Positions 43,740 through 52,651 of a stretch of 64,000 nt of DNA are shown here, one piece after another. Source of the DNA: JAGOGN01 sp036652735 (GTDB lineage Bacteria; Bacillota; Clostridia; Lachnospirales; Lachnospiraceae); contig JAVVVI010000006.1 of the NCBI GenBank assembly GCA_036652735.1, forward strand, positions 1-64,000, read 5' to 3'. Position 1 is the first letter of the stretch. Each line of letters begins with the position of its first letter. The position numbers were made by a program, and so were the translations under genes. The notes below the pieces were generated by a model, which had not been told where the DNA came from, ran no database searches, and was given only the letters and a program-made list of their open reading frames with translations.

Positions 43740-44726
43740 TCATAATCCAAAATGTTGATAGGCAAGTTCTGTAACGATTCTGCCACGGGGGGTACGATTA
43801 ATAAAACCACTTTTTACCAGATACGGTTCATACACGTCTTCTATGGTTCCCGGATCTTCTCCGATTGCTGCTGCAAGGGTCTCAATGCCCAGTGGTCCTC
43901 CTGAAAACTTCTCTATCATTGTTAATAAAATCGTTCGGTCATTTTTATCCAGTCCCAATTTATCCACTTCCAATAAATCAAGGGCAAAGCAGGCAACTTC
44001 CTTTGTGATTTTTCCATCATACTTCACCTGTGCAAAATCTCTTACTCGGCGCAACAGTCGATTGGCAAGACGTGGTGTTCCTCTGGAACGTCTTGCTAAT
44101 TCAAAGGCACCCTGGTCATCAATTTCAACATTCAGTTTTTTTGCGGAAGCAAGAATAATTGTTTTTAACTCATTTACCTCATAGAATTCCAAATGATTAA
44201 TGACTCCAAACCGGTCTCTTAAGGGTGCGGAAAGTAATCCTGCCCGTGTGGTTGCCCCGACTAAAGTAAATTTAGGTAAATCCAAGCGAATGGATCGGGC
44301 GGTTGCACCTTTTCCAATCATAATATCAATGGCATAATCTTCCATTGCCGGATACAGTACTTCCTCCACCTGGCGATTTAAACGATGAATTTCATCTACA
44401 AAAAGTAGATCACCCTCTGACAAATTATTTAATATTGCAGCCATCTCACCGGGTTTTGCAATTGCCGGACCGGAAGTAATCTTAACATGAACATTCATTT
44501 CATTTGCAATGATACCTGCAAGGGTTGTTTTACCTAGTCCCGGCGGTCCATAGAACAAGACATGGTCTAATACCTCATTACGATTTTTAGCCGCTTCAAT
44601 ATATACTTTCAAGTTATTTTTAACCTTTTCCTGGCCAATATATTCATCTAACGTCTGTGGGCGTAAGTTCGATTCAATTTTTATATCCTCATCCTGTACC
44701 TGTGTGGCAATAATTCTTTTTTCCAT
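43740..44726 (-). CDS. ruvB: Holliday junction branch-migration helicase RuvB
   Basis: The 328-residue AAA+ protein has Walker A GPPGLGKTT, Walker B LLFVDEIHRL, sensor-1 region VGATTRAG, and a C-terminal winged helix ending TPRGRIVTELAYQHFG. It drives branch migration with RuvA. The ATG at 44726 (GAGG six bases upstream) is preferred to a GTG at 44738. Confidence 0.97.
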   Translation of the reverse strand: MEKRIIATQVQDEDIKIESNLRPQTLDEYIGQEKVKNNLKVYIEAAKNRNEVLDHVLFYGPPGLGKTTLAGIIANEMNVHVKITSGPAIAKPGEMAAILNNLSEGDLLFVDEIHRLNRQVEEVLYPAMEDYAIDIMIGKGATARSIRLDLPKFTLVGATTRAGLLSAPLRDRFGVINHLEFYEVNELKTIILASAKKLNVEIDDQGAFELARRSRGTPRLANRLLRRVRDFAQVKYDGKITKEVACFALDLLEVDKLGLDKNDRTILLTMIEKFSGGPLGIETLAAAIGEDPGTIEDVYEPYLVKSGFINRTPRGRIVTELAYQHFGL

Positions 44727-44738
44727 GATGTTCCTCAC

Positions 44739-45347
44739 TTATATCAATGCCAGTTGTTTTAGTGCTGATTTTAATACCGTTTCCACATCCATTGTCTCCG
44801 TAATGTCAATGGACTGTACCACCTTTGCAGCTTCAAAGGAACTGTATCCCAATGCAACAAGTGCAGATACGGCTTCATTTTTTATTGGAATAATGGTGCT
44901 GTCTTCCGCTTGTCCATGGGATTTTTTCAGTTCAAAAGCTTCTTCTAAGCTTAACTTATCCCTTAACTCCAGAATTAGGCGCTGGGCTGTTTTCGCACCG
45001 ACACCCGGTGCTTTGGTAATTGCTTTTGCATCATCACTTAACACCGCAAATCGAAGGTCATCCGGACTTAACACCGATAAAATGGCCAGTGCTCCTTTGG
45101 GACCAATTCCACTTACGCCAATTAAAAGCTGAAATATTTTTCGATCCTCCTGTGTTAGAAAGCCATAGAGCAAAAAGGCATCCTCACGCACATAAAGGTA
45201 GGTATATAGTTTGACGGTTTCTCCAATTGGCGGCAGATAGTCCATAATTTTTCCAGGCACACGAATTCCATATCCAATATCATGACATTCTACTTCAATT
45301 GTATCCTGTGATTTTGACACCAATTCTCCTTTAATATAAGAATACAT
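44739..45347 (-). CDS. ruvA: Holliday junction DNA-binding subunit RuvA
   Basis: The 202-residue protein has the OB-fold start (MYSYIKGELVSKSQDTIEVE), the two helix-hairpin-helix motifs (SGIGPKGALAIL, PGVGAKTAQRLILEL) and a C-terminal domain III that contacts RuvB. It forms the tetramer that holds the junction for RuvB and works with RecU. Its stop is 12 bases before the ruvB start. Confidence 0.96.
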   Translation of the reverse strand: MYSYIKGELVSKSQDTIEVECHDIGYGIRVPGKIMDYLPPIGETVKLYTYLYVREDAFLLYGFLTQEDRKIFQLLIGVSGIGPKGALAILSVLSPDDLRFAVLSDDAKAITKAPGVGAKTAQRLILELRDKLSLEEAFELKKSHGQAEDSTIIPIKNEAVSALVALGYSSFEAAKVVQSIDITETMDVETVLKSALKQLALI

Positions 45348-45355
45348 ACTTCCTC

Positions 45356-46747
45356 CTAGCTGATGTGCTCACCCAGATAATAAAATCCCTTGCATGTGAC
45401 TAAACGCACCGTTATAATTGTTCCAATTAAGGTCTCATCTCCCGGGAAATGCACCACACTGTTATTTGCCAGCCTGCCTGTCAACAGGTGATCATCCTGT
45501 TCATTTTTACTCTCCACTAATACCGGAAGTTCTTTTCCGGTAAGCAGCTCAGCTTTTTTTGCAGTACATTCATGTACTTTAATTAGTAAACGATCAAATC
45601 GGTCTTTTACTACCTCCGGTTCCACCTGATTCTCCATTACCGCAGCCGGTGTTCCGGTACGCCTGGAATATACAAAGGTAAAGGCACTGTCAAATCCAAC
45701 TCGTTCAACAACATCCATTGTTTCCAAAAAATCTTCTTCTGTTTCCCCTGGGAATCCGATTATAATATCCGTGGTAATTGCAATATCGGGAATGGAACTA
45801 CGAATCCGCTCTACTAATTTAAGATAATCGTCTTTGGAATAGCGACGGTTCATTTTCTCTAAAATCTCTGTACTGCCGGATTGGATGGGTAAATGAATAT
45901 GATGGCAGATTTTTTTGGATTGTGCAATCACATCAATTAATTCTTGTGATAAATCTTTTGGATGTGAGGTCATAAATCGTATTCTTATAATTCCATCAAT
46001 TTCTTCTACCTGTCGAAGCAATTGTGCAAAATTAATTGTGGTATCCAATTCTTTTCCATAAGAATTCACATTTTGCCCCAGAAGCATAATCTCAATTACC
46101 CCTTCTGAAGCCAGGTGCCGTATTTCCGCTAGGATATCTTCCGGTTTTCTACTTTTTTCCCTGCCCCGGACATAGGGAACAATACAATAACTACAAAAAT
46201 TATTGCAGCCGTACATAATATTGACCCCTGATTTATAGGCATATTTCCTTACAATTGGAAGTTCTTCCTGGATTTCATTACTTTCTTTCCAAATATCCAC
46301 CACCATTTTTTTCTGGTTCAGTGTTAAAAGCAGTAATTTAGGAAATTCAAAAATATTATGTGTTCCAAAGATAAGGTTCACAAATGGATAACTTCGCTTT
46401 ATTTTATCAAGAACCTGTTCTTCCTGCATCATACAGCCGCAAAGTGCAATTATCATATTTGGATTTTTTCTCTTATATCCATTTAAATATCCAAGACGTC
46501 CATAGACCTTATTATTTGCATTTTCACGAACGGTACAGGTATTATAAATGACAAAATCTGCCAATTCCGATTCTATGAGCTGATACCCCACTTCTTCCAG
46601 TACACCGGTGAGTTTTTCGGAATCTCTGGCATTCATTTGGCAGCCAAAGGTATTGACACAGCAGGTAAGTGGTGCTCCTTTTTCTTTTGCTTTTTGTTCA
46701 ACAATTTTTTTTGCTTCTTCAATATAAAATCTCTGTGACTCCTCCAT
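45356..46747 (-). CDS. miaB: tRNA methylthiotransferase MiaB
   Basis: The 463-residue protein has the N-terminal cluster Cys residues (FGCQMNARDSEKL, TCTVRENA, CGCMMQ), the radical SAM motif CNNFCSYCIVPYVRGREKS, and a C-terminal TRAM domain. It adds the methylthio group to i6A37 in tRNA. The NARDSE motif distinguishes it from RimO at 23475-24797. Confidence 0.96.
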   Translation of the reverse strand: MEESQRFYIEEAKKIVEQKAKEKGAPLTCCVNTFGCQMNARDSEKLTGVLEEVGYQLIESELADFVIYNTCTVRENANNKVYGRLGYLNGYKRKNPNMIIALCGCMMQEEQVLDKIKRSYPFVNLIFGTHNIFEFPKLLLLTLNQKKMVVDIWKESNEIQEELPIVRKYAYKSGVNIMYGCNNFCSYCIVPYVRGREKSRKPEDILAEIRHLASEGVIEIMLLGQNVNSYGKELDTTINFAQLLRQVEEIDGIIRIRFMTSHPKDLSQELIDVIAQSKKICHHIHLPIQSGSTEILEKMNRRYSKDDYLKLVERIRSSIPDIAITTDIIIGFPGETEEDFLETMDVVERVGFDSAFTFVYSRRTGTPAAVMENQVEPEVVKDRFDRLLIKVHECTAKKAELLTGKELPVLVESKNEQDDHLLTGRLANNSVVHFPGDETLIGTIITVRLVTCKGFYYLGEHIS

Positions 46748-46759
46748 GTTGATTTCTCC

Positions 46760-46981
46760 CTAATTTAACTTTTTACTTTTTTTCTTTTCACTTAAATGTT
46801 CGACTGTTCCATCCGGATTTTGAAGATCAATCTGATTCAACTGTCCTCTGAGATTATTACGTATTTCAGCAATATATTCTTTACGAAGTAAGTCCTGTTC
46901 TTTTTGTTCATTCTGAGTAAGTCCTTCACATTTTCCTTTATGATAAAGCGCATTGATTCTGGCAATTTTTTCCTCATTCAT
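46760..46981 (-). CDS. DUF896 protein (YnzC family)
   Basis: The 73-residue protein has the DUF896 consensus (NEEKIARINALYHKGKCEGLT, RKEYIAEIRNNLRGQLNQI). The family is a small helical-hairpin protein of unknown function that is linked to the SOS response in Bacillus (YnzC). It starts 3 bases after the response regulator and ends 12 bases before miaB. Confidence 0.87.
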   Translation of the reverse strand: MNEEKIARINALYHKGKCEGLTQNEQKEQDLLRKEYIAEIRNNLRGQLNQIDLQNPDGTVEHLSEKKKSKKLN

Positions 46982-46984
46982 CTT

Positions 46985-47356
46985 CTATATTTCCTTTTTT
47001 TCAAATATACTTTTTATTTTTTTATTGATATCCTGTGTTTTAAATGGTTTCACAATATAACCGGCAGCCCCTTGCTCCATGCAAGCCTGAATGATGTCCG
47101 TATCTTCACTTGCTGAAAGAAAAATAATGGGTGCTTCTTTTCCATTGTCTGTTTTACGAATTTCTTTGTATGCAGCGATTCCGTCCATCTCCGGCATCAT
47201 AACATCCAGTAAGATTAAATCCGGCTTATGTTTTTCCAAAAATTGTAACGCAACCCGTCCTGATAAAGTTGGAATTACTTTGTATTCATCCTGAAGCATA
47301 TCCTTTATTACCCGTAAATTAATAGAGTTATCATCCACAGCCAGAATTTGTTTCAT
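46985..47356 (-). CDS. Receiver-only response regulator (CheY-like)
   Basis: The 123-residue protein is a lone receiver domain: acidic pocket VDDNS, phosphoacceptor Asp in LILLDVMMPEMDG, Ser in FLSASED and Lys in YIVKPF. With no output domain, it must act by protein contact. No histidine kinase gene lies nearby. It heads the DUF896-miaB-ruvAB unit with its own promoter. Confidence 0.92.
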   Translation of the reverse strand: MKQILAVDDNSINLRVIKDMLQDEYKVIPTLSGRVALQFLEKHKPDLILLDVMMPEMDGIAAYKEIRKTDNGKEAPIIFLSASEDTDIIQACMEQGAAGYIVKPFKTQDINKKIKSIFEKKEI

Positions 47357-47385
47357 CTATAGTCTTCCTTTCCACAACATAGCCT

Positions 47386-47414
47386 ATTATAAAGCAAACG
47401 AGAGAAAAACTCAA
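47386..47414 (-). promoter_or_regulatory. Sigma-A promoter of the response regulator-miaB-ruvAB unit
   Basis: TTGAGT (47414-47409), a 17-base spacer and TATAAT (47391-47386). The -35 box overlaps the loop-side end of the preceding hairpin (47398-47433). Confidence 0.78.
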
Positions 47415-47433
47415 CCGTAGCTTTTCTCTCGTG
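47398..47433 (-). terminator. Terminator-like hairpin after rnfB
   Basis: CGAGAGAAAA (47431-47422 on the minus strand) pairs with TTTTCTCTCG (47408-47399) around a loop of about 13 bases. The right arm is T-rich but no long T tract follows. It lies 27 bases after the rnfB stop. Confidence 0.5.
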
Positions 47434-47460
47434 TCACTCTGAACTAATTTTTATTTCCAG

Positions 47461-48249
47461 TTATAATATAATCTTCTTTGGGCATTTTTCAGCACAAATA
47501 CCACATCCGGTACATTTTGTCTGATCAATATAAGCAATATTATCAATTACTGTGATTGCACCAGCTTCACAATTTTTCTCACAGATTTTACATCCAATAC
47601 AACCTACGGAACAAGCTTTCATAACGTCCTTGCCTTTGTCTTTGGAAGAACATTTTACGATATGTGTTGCTTCATAAGGTACCAGTTCAATCAAGTGTTT
47701 TGGACAGGCGGAAATACATTTTCCACAAGCCTTACAAGCTTCTTTGTCTACCACTGCAATTCCATCTATAATATGAATTGCATCGAAGGGACAAGCTTCC
47801 ACACAAGTGCCATACCCAAGACAACCATAGTTACATGTTTTTGGTCCGCCATTTGGAACAAAGGCAAGCATGGAACAATCTTCAATACCATAGTAATTAT
47901 AATCTTTTCCTGCTTTATCACAGGTTCCGGCACATTTGACAAATGCAACCTGTTTGCTGCCTTCTTCTACCTGAATGCCCATAATGGCACCTACCTGTTC
48001 ACCAACCGGTGCGCCACCTACTGGACAAGCATTTACCGGTGCTTCCCCTTTTACAATGGCAGCTGCAAGTCCGGAACATCCGGCATATCCACATCCACCA
48101 CAATTGTTTCCCGGAAGAACTCCTGCAATTGCTTCTTCTCTTGGATCTATTTCTACTTTGAATTTTTCACCGGCAATTCCTAAAAAGAGGCCAATGAAGA
48201 TTCCTACTCCGCCTATCATTACAGCGGCTATGATAATTCCTGTTAACAT
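47461..48249 (-). CDS. rnfB: Rnf complex subunit B (iron-sulfur protein)
   Basis: The 262-residue protein has an N-terminal membrane helix, then CGGCGYAGC (the 4Fe-4S domain) and several ferredoxin-like motifs (CKACGKCISACP, CIGCKICEKNCE, CTGCGICAEKCP). RnfB takes electrons from reduced ferredoxin in the ferredoxin:NAD oxidoreductase that pumps sodium or protons. It is last in rnfCDGEAB. Confidence 0.96.
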   Translation of the reverse strand: MLTGIIIAAVMIGGVGIFIGLFLGIAGEKFKVEIDPREEAIAGVLPGNNCGGCGYAGCSGLAAAIVKGEAPVNACPVGGAPVGEQVGAIMGIQVEEGSKQVAFVKCAGTCDKAGKDYNYYGIEDCSMLAFVPNGGPKTCNYGCLGYGTCVEACPFDAIHIIDGIAVVDKEACKACGKCISACPKHLIELVPYEATHIVKCSSKDKGKDVMKACSVGCIGCKICEKNCEAGAITVIDNIAYIDQTKCTGCGICAEKCPKKIIL

Positions 48250-48261
48250 ATGCGCGCCCCC

Positions 48262-48837
48262 CTAAATAATTCCTGAAAAACCAAAGAAGGCGATTGCCAT
48301 AAGTCCTGCTGTTACAAGTACAATTGCAGATCCTCTAAAAGCGGCTGGTACATCATTGTATTCAATTTTTTCACGAATGCCTGCCATAATTACAATTGCA
48401 ATTGTAAAGCCCACAGCAGTGAATAAACCGTTTACAGTACCTTCTAAGATGTTATATGTGTTCTGAACGTTCTTTAAAGATATACCTAAAACTGCACAGT
48501 TTGTAGTAATTAAAGGCAAATATACTCCCAATGAATTGTAAAGAGGTGGCATTGCCTTATGAAGGAACATTTCAACAAACTGAACCAATGCAGCAATTAC
48601 CAGAATAAATACAATTGTATTTAAGTAAGTGATATTTGCCGGTTTTAAAATAAATTGATAGATACATCCTGTTGCAAGTGAAGAAAGTGTTAATACAAAT
48701 ATTACGGCAGCACCCATGCCGGCCGCAGTTTCTACTTTTTTAGAAACACCTAGGAAAGGACACAAACCTAGAAATTGACTTAACACAACGTTATTTACTA
48801 AAGCAGCACCAATTGTGATGACTAAAAGTGTTTTCAT
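48262..48837 (-). CDS. rnfA: Rnf complex subunit A (membrane)
   Basis: The 191-residue polytopic protein starts MKTLLVITIGAALVNNVVLSQFLGLCPFLGVSKK, in which the LCPFLGVSK segment carries the Cys involved in the iron site shared with RnfE, and has TNCAVLGISL. RnfA and RnfE form the membrane core of the pump. It lies 12 bases after rnfB in reverse order (upstream of it). Confidence 0.95.
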   Translation of the reverse strand: MKTLLVITIGAALVNNVVLSQFLGLCPFLGVSKKVETAAGMGAAVIFVLTLSSLATGCIYQFILKPANITYLNTIVFILVIAALVQFVEMFLHKAMPPLYNSLGVYLPLITTNCAVLGISLKNVQNTYNILEGTVNGLFTAVGFTIAIVIMAGIREKIEYNDVPAAFRGSAIVLVTAGLMAIAFFGFSGII

Positions 48838-48850
48838 TTGCTCCTACCTC

Positions 48851-49615
48851 CTATTCTTTTTCCCGATTTACAGGATCATTTTTTTCAGTTTCTATAATGG
48901 TATTTGTTAAACCTTTACTTCCACAGCTTCCATTTGTACAAGATGCACAATCTCCGGACAAGCAGCCTTCCAAAATTGGAGTTGCTGTACCATTTTTAAT
49001 CTTTTTGTTCTTAACCGCGGTCTGTATCGCAATTAACGTTGCAAGAACGAAGAATGCTCCCGGTGCAAGTACAAAGATTGTAATTGGTGTGTATCCCGCT
49101 TTTCCGGCTGCACTATCTGCTAATGGAAGAATCTGTGCGCCAAAGATCTGACCGGCACCAATAATTTCACGGACTGCACCAATACAGGTTAACCCTACTG
49201 TAAATCCAAGTCCCATTCCTACCCCATCAAAAATTGAGGTTAAAGCAGGATTCTTAGATGCATAACTTTCTGCACGACCTAAAATAATACAGTTTACAAC
49301 AATCAATGGAATATAAATTCCAAGTGAGGCATAAAGTGCAGGTACAAAACCCTGTACAAGAAATTGCACTACCGTCACAAAAGATGCTACAACCACAATG
49401 AATGCCGGCATACGTACACGGTCCGGAATAACATTACGTAAGAGTGAAATTAATAAGTTTGACATAATGAGCACAACTGTTGTAGAAAGTCCCATACCCA
49501 CACCATTCATTGCAGAGGTTGTTACCGCAAGTGTCGGACACATACCAAGCATGAGTACGAAGGTAGGATTTTCTTTGATAATACCGTTGTGTATTCTTTC
49601 TACACATTTATTCAT
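48851..49615 (-). CDS. rnfE: Rnf complex subunit E (membrane)
   Basis: The 254-residue protein has the RnfE pattern NPTFVLMLGMCPTLAVTTSA and VNCIILGRAE, with a Cys that matches that of RnfA. The C-terminus is longer than usual and carries a Cys-rich tail (CLSGDCASCTNGSCGSKG) that could bind a metal. The start overlaps rnfG by 8 bases. Confidence 0.94.
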   Translation of the reverse strand: MNKCVERIHNGIIKENPTFVLMLGMCPTLAVTTSAMNGVGMGLSTTVVLIMSNLLISLLRNVIPDRVRMPAFIVVVASFVTVVQFLVQGFVPALYASLGIYIPLIVVNCIILGRAESYASKNPALTSIFDGVGMGLGFTVGLTCIGAVREIIGAGQIFGAQILPLADSAAGKAGYTPITIFVLAPGAFFVLATLIAIQTAVKNKKIKNGTATPILEGCLSGDCASCTNGSCGSKGLTNTIIETEKNDPVNREKE

Positions 49616-50225
49616 TTATGCTCCCTCCTTCTACAATAGAATTAAAATAAACAATTGCTGCATTCACACCATAGGTAACGGCTTTTGAAGTAATGGTAGC
49701 ACCACTAATTGCTTCAATTTCATTATCCGATGCTGCAGCACTTTTTGTAACGGAAAATTCTGTGGTATTTACATTATCAAATTGAGACTTAAATTTTTCT
49801 TCTGCGGCTTTCATTCCAAGTCCGGCTGTTTCGCTAATTGCCAAGATCTTGTAACCATTAATGGTTCCATCTAGGGCAATTCCTACTGAAAATGAAATAT
49901 CTCCACCATATCCGGCGCTGGAAGTTACAGATACAACATATCCTAACACTTCTCCTGCTGCATCCTGTGCAACCACAACGCTGTCAATCTTATCCTCTTT
50001 TAAATTATTTTTTGCTAACAGTTTTTGAGCTTCTTTTGCATCAAATTCTTTATAATTTTCAAAGGAATCTGCCTTTGTAAATACTGCTTCATAAGCGGCC
50101 TGCTGAGTTGCTTTTTCAGATGCCTTAATTGGATCTTTGGTAATCTGGTACACAAGTCCCAGACAAATTCCGGAAATCAATGTAATAATGGTAATGGTTA
50201 TGGTATCCTTTATAATCTTATTCAT
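49608..50225 (-). CDS. rnfG: Rnf complex subunit G (FMN-binding)
   Basis: The 205-residue protein has one N-terminal membrane helix and the FMN attachment motif ISGATITSKAVTYGV, where the Thr of SGATxT is linked to FMN. It carries electrons between subunits on the outer side of the membrane. It overlaps rnfD by 4 bases. Confidence 0.95.
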   Translation of the reverse strand: MNKIIKDTITITIITLISGICLGLVYQITKDPIKASEKATQQAAYEAVFTKADSFENYKEFDAKEAQKLLAKNNLKEDKIDSVVVAQDAAGEVLGYVVSVTSSAGYGGDISFSVGIALDGTINGYKILAISETAGLGMKAAEEKFKSQFDNVNTTEFSVTKSAAASDNEIEAISGATITSKAVTYGVNAAIVYFNSIVEGGSINE

Positions 50226-51151
50226 CTTTTTCCTCCTTTGCCAAATGCTCTTGGAAGAGTAAATTTTTCAATTAGTGGTACAAGAAGGTTACCAATAATA
50301 ATAGCATAAGATACTCCTTCAGCGGAACTTCCGAAAATACGGAAAATTCCGGTTAAAATACCCAGGATCACACCATATACAATGCGCCCCATGGGGGTAA
50401 CCGGTGCGGTTACATAATCCGTTGCCATAAAGAAGGCACCAAGCATTAATCCACCACCACATAACTGTGCAACTACAAAGCTCCAGTCAAATCCATGTCC
50501 TGCAAAGAGAACAATGAAAATTGCAAATGTCACTATGTAGGTTCCTGCAATGCTTAAATCAATTACTCCCATTAAAATTAAGAATATTGCACCAATTAAA
50601 ATTGCAATAACACTGGTTTCACCAATGGTTCCGGCAGTCTGACCTAACAGCATCTTCATGGTATCGACCGTACCACCATCTTTTAAGATTGCAAGTGGGG
50701 TTGCACCGGTTGCACCATCGTAACGAAAGGTTGTCATTGCTCCGGTAAAGGAAATAAGCAGAAAACATCTTGCCGCTAATGCCGGGTTCATAAAGTTCTG
50801 GCCCAATCCACCAAATAACATTTTTACAACTACAACTGCAAATACTCCACCAATGACTGCCATCCACCAAGGTAATGTACTTGGAAGATTCAAAGCCAGT
50901 AACAGTCCGGTTACTACACTGCTTAAATCAGATATTGACTGTTCTCTGTGTGTTATCTTATTAAACAAAAATTCAGATGCAAGACAACTTGCAATGGTAA
51001 CTAAGATTAATAGTAAGGCACTTAATCCAAAGTTATAGATACCAAATAAACTGGCCGGAAGTAATGCAATAATTACATACAGCATGATACGGCTTGTGGT
51101 ATCTTTCGCACGTATATGTGGTGATGATGTTACATTTAATAAATCACTCAC
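50222..51151 (-). CDS. rnfD: Rnf complex subunit D (membrane, FMN)
   Basis: The 309-residue polytopic protein has the RnfD/NqrB-type features: SSPHIRAKDTTSRIM at the N-terminus, FMNPALAARCFLL, and DGATGATPLAIL, where the Thr is the candidate FMN site. It conducts ions through the membrane. It follows rnfC by 24 bases. Confidence 0.95.
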   Translation of the reverse strand: MSDLLNVTSSPHIRAKDTTSRIMLYVIIALLPASLFGIYNFGLSALLLILVTIASCLASEFLFNKITHREQSISDLSSVVTGLLLALNLPSTLPWWMAVIGGVFAVVVVKMLFGGLGQNFMNPALAARCFLLISFTGAMTTFRYDGATGATPLAILKDGGTVDTMKMLLGQTAGTIGETSVIAILIGAIFLILMGVIDLSIAGTYIVTFAIFIVLFAGHGFDWSFVVAQLCGGGLMLGAFFMATDYVTAPVTPMGRIVYGVILGILTGIFRIFGSSAEGVSYAIIIGNLLVPLIEKFTLPRAFGKGGKR

Positions 51152-51175
51152 AATAATCCACCTCTCTCTAACGTA

Positions 51176-52498
51176 TTATTTTTTTTTCTGCCTATTTGCA
51201 AGAATTGTTTTTCTCATGGCTTTGATGGACTGGGCTACCGGTCTCTTTGCCGGGCAGACGTAACTGCAACTTCCACATTCTACACATTCCATACCATTTA
51301 ATTTTTCAAACTCTTCCATTCGTCCATGATTTGCCATTAGGCCTAATTTTGCAGGAACAATTCTGGATGGACATACTTCCACACATCTTCCACAGTTAAT
51401 ACAAGGAGTTGGTGCAAACTTTGCAACATCATCCTCTGTCATTGCCAATAACGCAGACGTCGTCTTAATTACCGGAACATCTGTATTAAAGAGTGCAAAT
51501 CCCATCATTGGTCCTCCGGAAATTACTTTTGCAGGCTGTGACAAATATCCACCGGCTGCTTCCACAAGTTCGGCAAAACTGGTTCCAATCTGTACCCTGA
51601 AATTTCTTGGATTGGCAATTGCATCACCGGTTATGGTAACAACACGCTGCATCAATGGTTTTCCAAGCTTAACAGCATTATAAATATTCACAATGGTGTC
51701 TGTATTGTCAACAATACAGCCCACATCAGCCGGAAGCATGGAAGAATTCAGCGTTCTCTTTGTAACTGCATAAATCAACTGACGTTCAGAACCTTGCGGA
51801 TATTTTGTTTGTAATGAAACCACCTTGATCTTGGATTCATTTTTAACTAAATTTGCAAGTTTCTCAATACAGTCCGGTTTGTTATCTTCAATTGCAATGA
51901 TTCCCTGTGCGTTGTCAAAAAGACTTAAGATAATCTTCAGACCACCAACTAATTTTTCAGTGTCTTCAAGCATAACTCTGTAGTCGGACGTTAAATAAGG
52001 TTCACACTCGGAACAATTTGCAATGATATAATCAATTTTCTCCGGTTCCTTTGGTGATAACTTCACATGTGTTGGGAAACCGGCACCACCCATTCCTACA
52101 ATTCCCGCTTCTTTAATTTTGTTAATCACATCTTCTTTTGAAAGTACCGTAACATCGTCAACCTCTGTATACTCTGCTTCTTTGTACTCATGATCATTCT
52201 CCACCACAATGGAGAGAATCATATCGCCAACAGGAACTCTTCTTGGCTCAATCACTTTTACGGTTCCTGAAACTGTTGCATAAATTGGTGCTGAAACAAA
52301 TCCACCTGCTTCCGCAATCTTTTGCCCGGTAACAACATAGTCACCTACCGCCACAATTGGTTTTGCTGGAGCGCCAATGTGCTGGGACAATGGATAAACA
52401 AGATCACCCTTTGGTTTTGCTACTAGAATTGGCTTATCTTTAGATAAATCCTTCCCATCGTAAGGATGAACTCCACCTTTGAATGTAAACACACCCAT
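51176..52498 (-). CDS. rnfC: Rnf complex subunit C (NADH/FMN-binding)
   Basis: The 440-residue protein has the N-terminal barrel-like domain (GGVHPYDGKDLSKD), the NuoF-like NADH/FMN-binding region (GIVGMGGAGFPTHVKL, NCSECEPYLTSDYR) and two 4Fe-4S motifs CINCGRCVEVCP and CVECGSCSYVCP. It reduces NAD. It is first in the operon and has AAGG before the ATG. Confidence 0.96.
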   Translation of the reverse strand: MGVFTFKGGVHPYDGKDLSKDKPILVAKPKGDLVYPLSQHIGAPAKPIVAVGDYVVTGQKIAEAGGFVSAPIYATVSGTVKVIEPRRVPVGDMILSIVVENDHEYKEAEYTEVDDVTVLSKEDVINKIKEAGIVGMGGAGFPTHVKLSPKEPEKIDYIIANCSECEPYLTSDYRVMLEDTEKLVGGLKIILSLFDNAQGIIAIEDNKPDCIEKLANLVKNESKIKVVSLQTKYPQGSERQLIYAVTKRTLNSSMLPADVGCIVDNTDTIVNIYNAVKLGKPLMQRVVTITGDAIANPRNFRVQIGTSFAELVEAAGGYLSQPAKVISGGPMMGFALFNTDVPVIKTTSALLAMTEDDVAKFAPTPCINCGRCVEVCPSRIVPAKLGLMANHGRMEEFEKLNGMECVECGSCSYVCPAKRPVAQSIKAMRKTILANRQKKK

Positions 52499-52524
52499 AT
52501 CTTAACCTTCTTTCTTAGTTATTA

Positions 52525-52538
52525 TGTCGAAAACGACA
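52525..52538. promoter_or_regulatory. 14-bp palindrome in the rnf leader
   Basis: TGTCGAAAACGACA is a perfect inverted repeat (5 bp plus 4-base centre) placed 7-20 bases after the predicted transcription start of rnfC. This is an operator-like position. It resembles no site I can name with confidence. Confidence 0.4.
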
Positions 52539-52551
52539 AAATGCTCTTTTA

Positions 52552-52560
52552 ATTATATCA
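52552..52560 (-). promoter_or_regulatory. Extended -10 promoter of rnfCDGEAB
   Basis: TGATATAAT (minus strand) is a full extended -10. The -35 region (ATACCA) is poor. It is back-to-back with the promoter of the divergent yprB-like gene. Confidence 0.5.
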
Positions 52561-52574
52561 TAGATAAAATTTTA

Positions 52575-52583
52575 TGGTATAAT
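52575..52583 (+). promoter_or_regulatory. Extended -10 promoter of yprB-like gene
   Basis: TGGTATAAT on the plus strand, 69 bases before the start codon. The -35 is weak. Confidence 0.45.
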
Positions 52584-52651
52584 ATTTTATATGATTTTGG
52601 TTTTTTTTTCGTACATTAGCAACAATTCATGGATTAAGGAGGAAAAAATAA

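Noticed and set aside
44727..44738. GTG start for RuvB
   Set aside because: GAGG is correctly spaced for the ATG at 44726, not the GTG.
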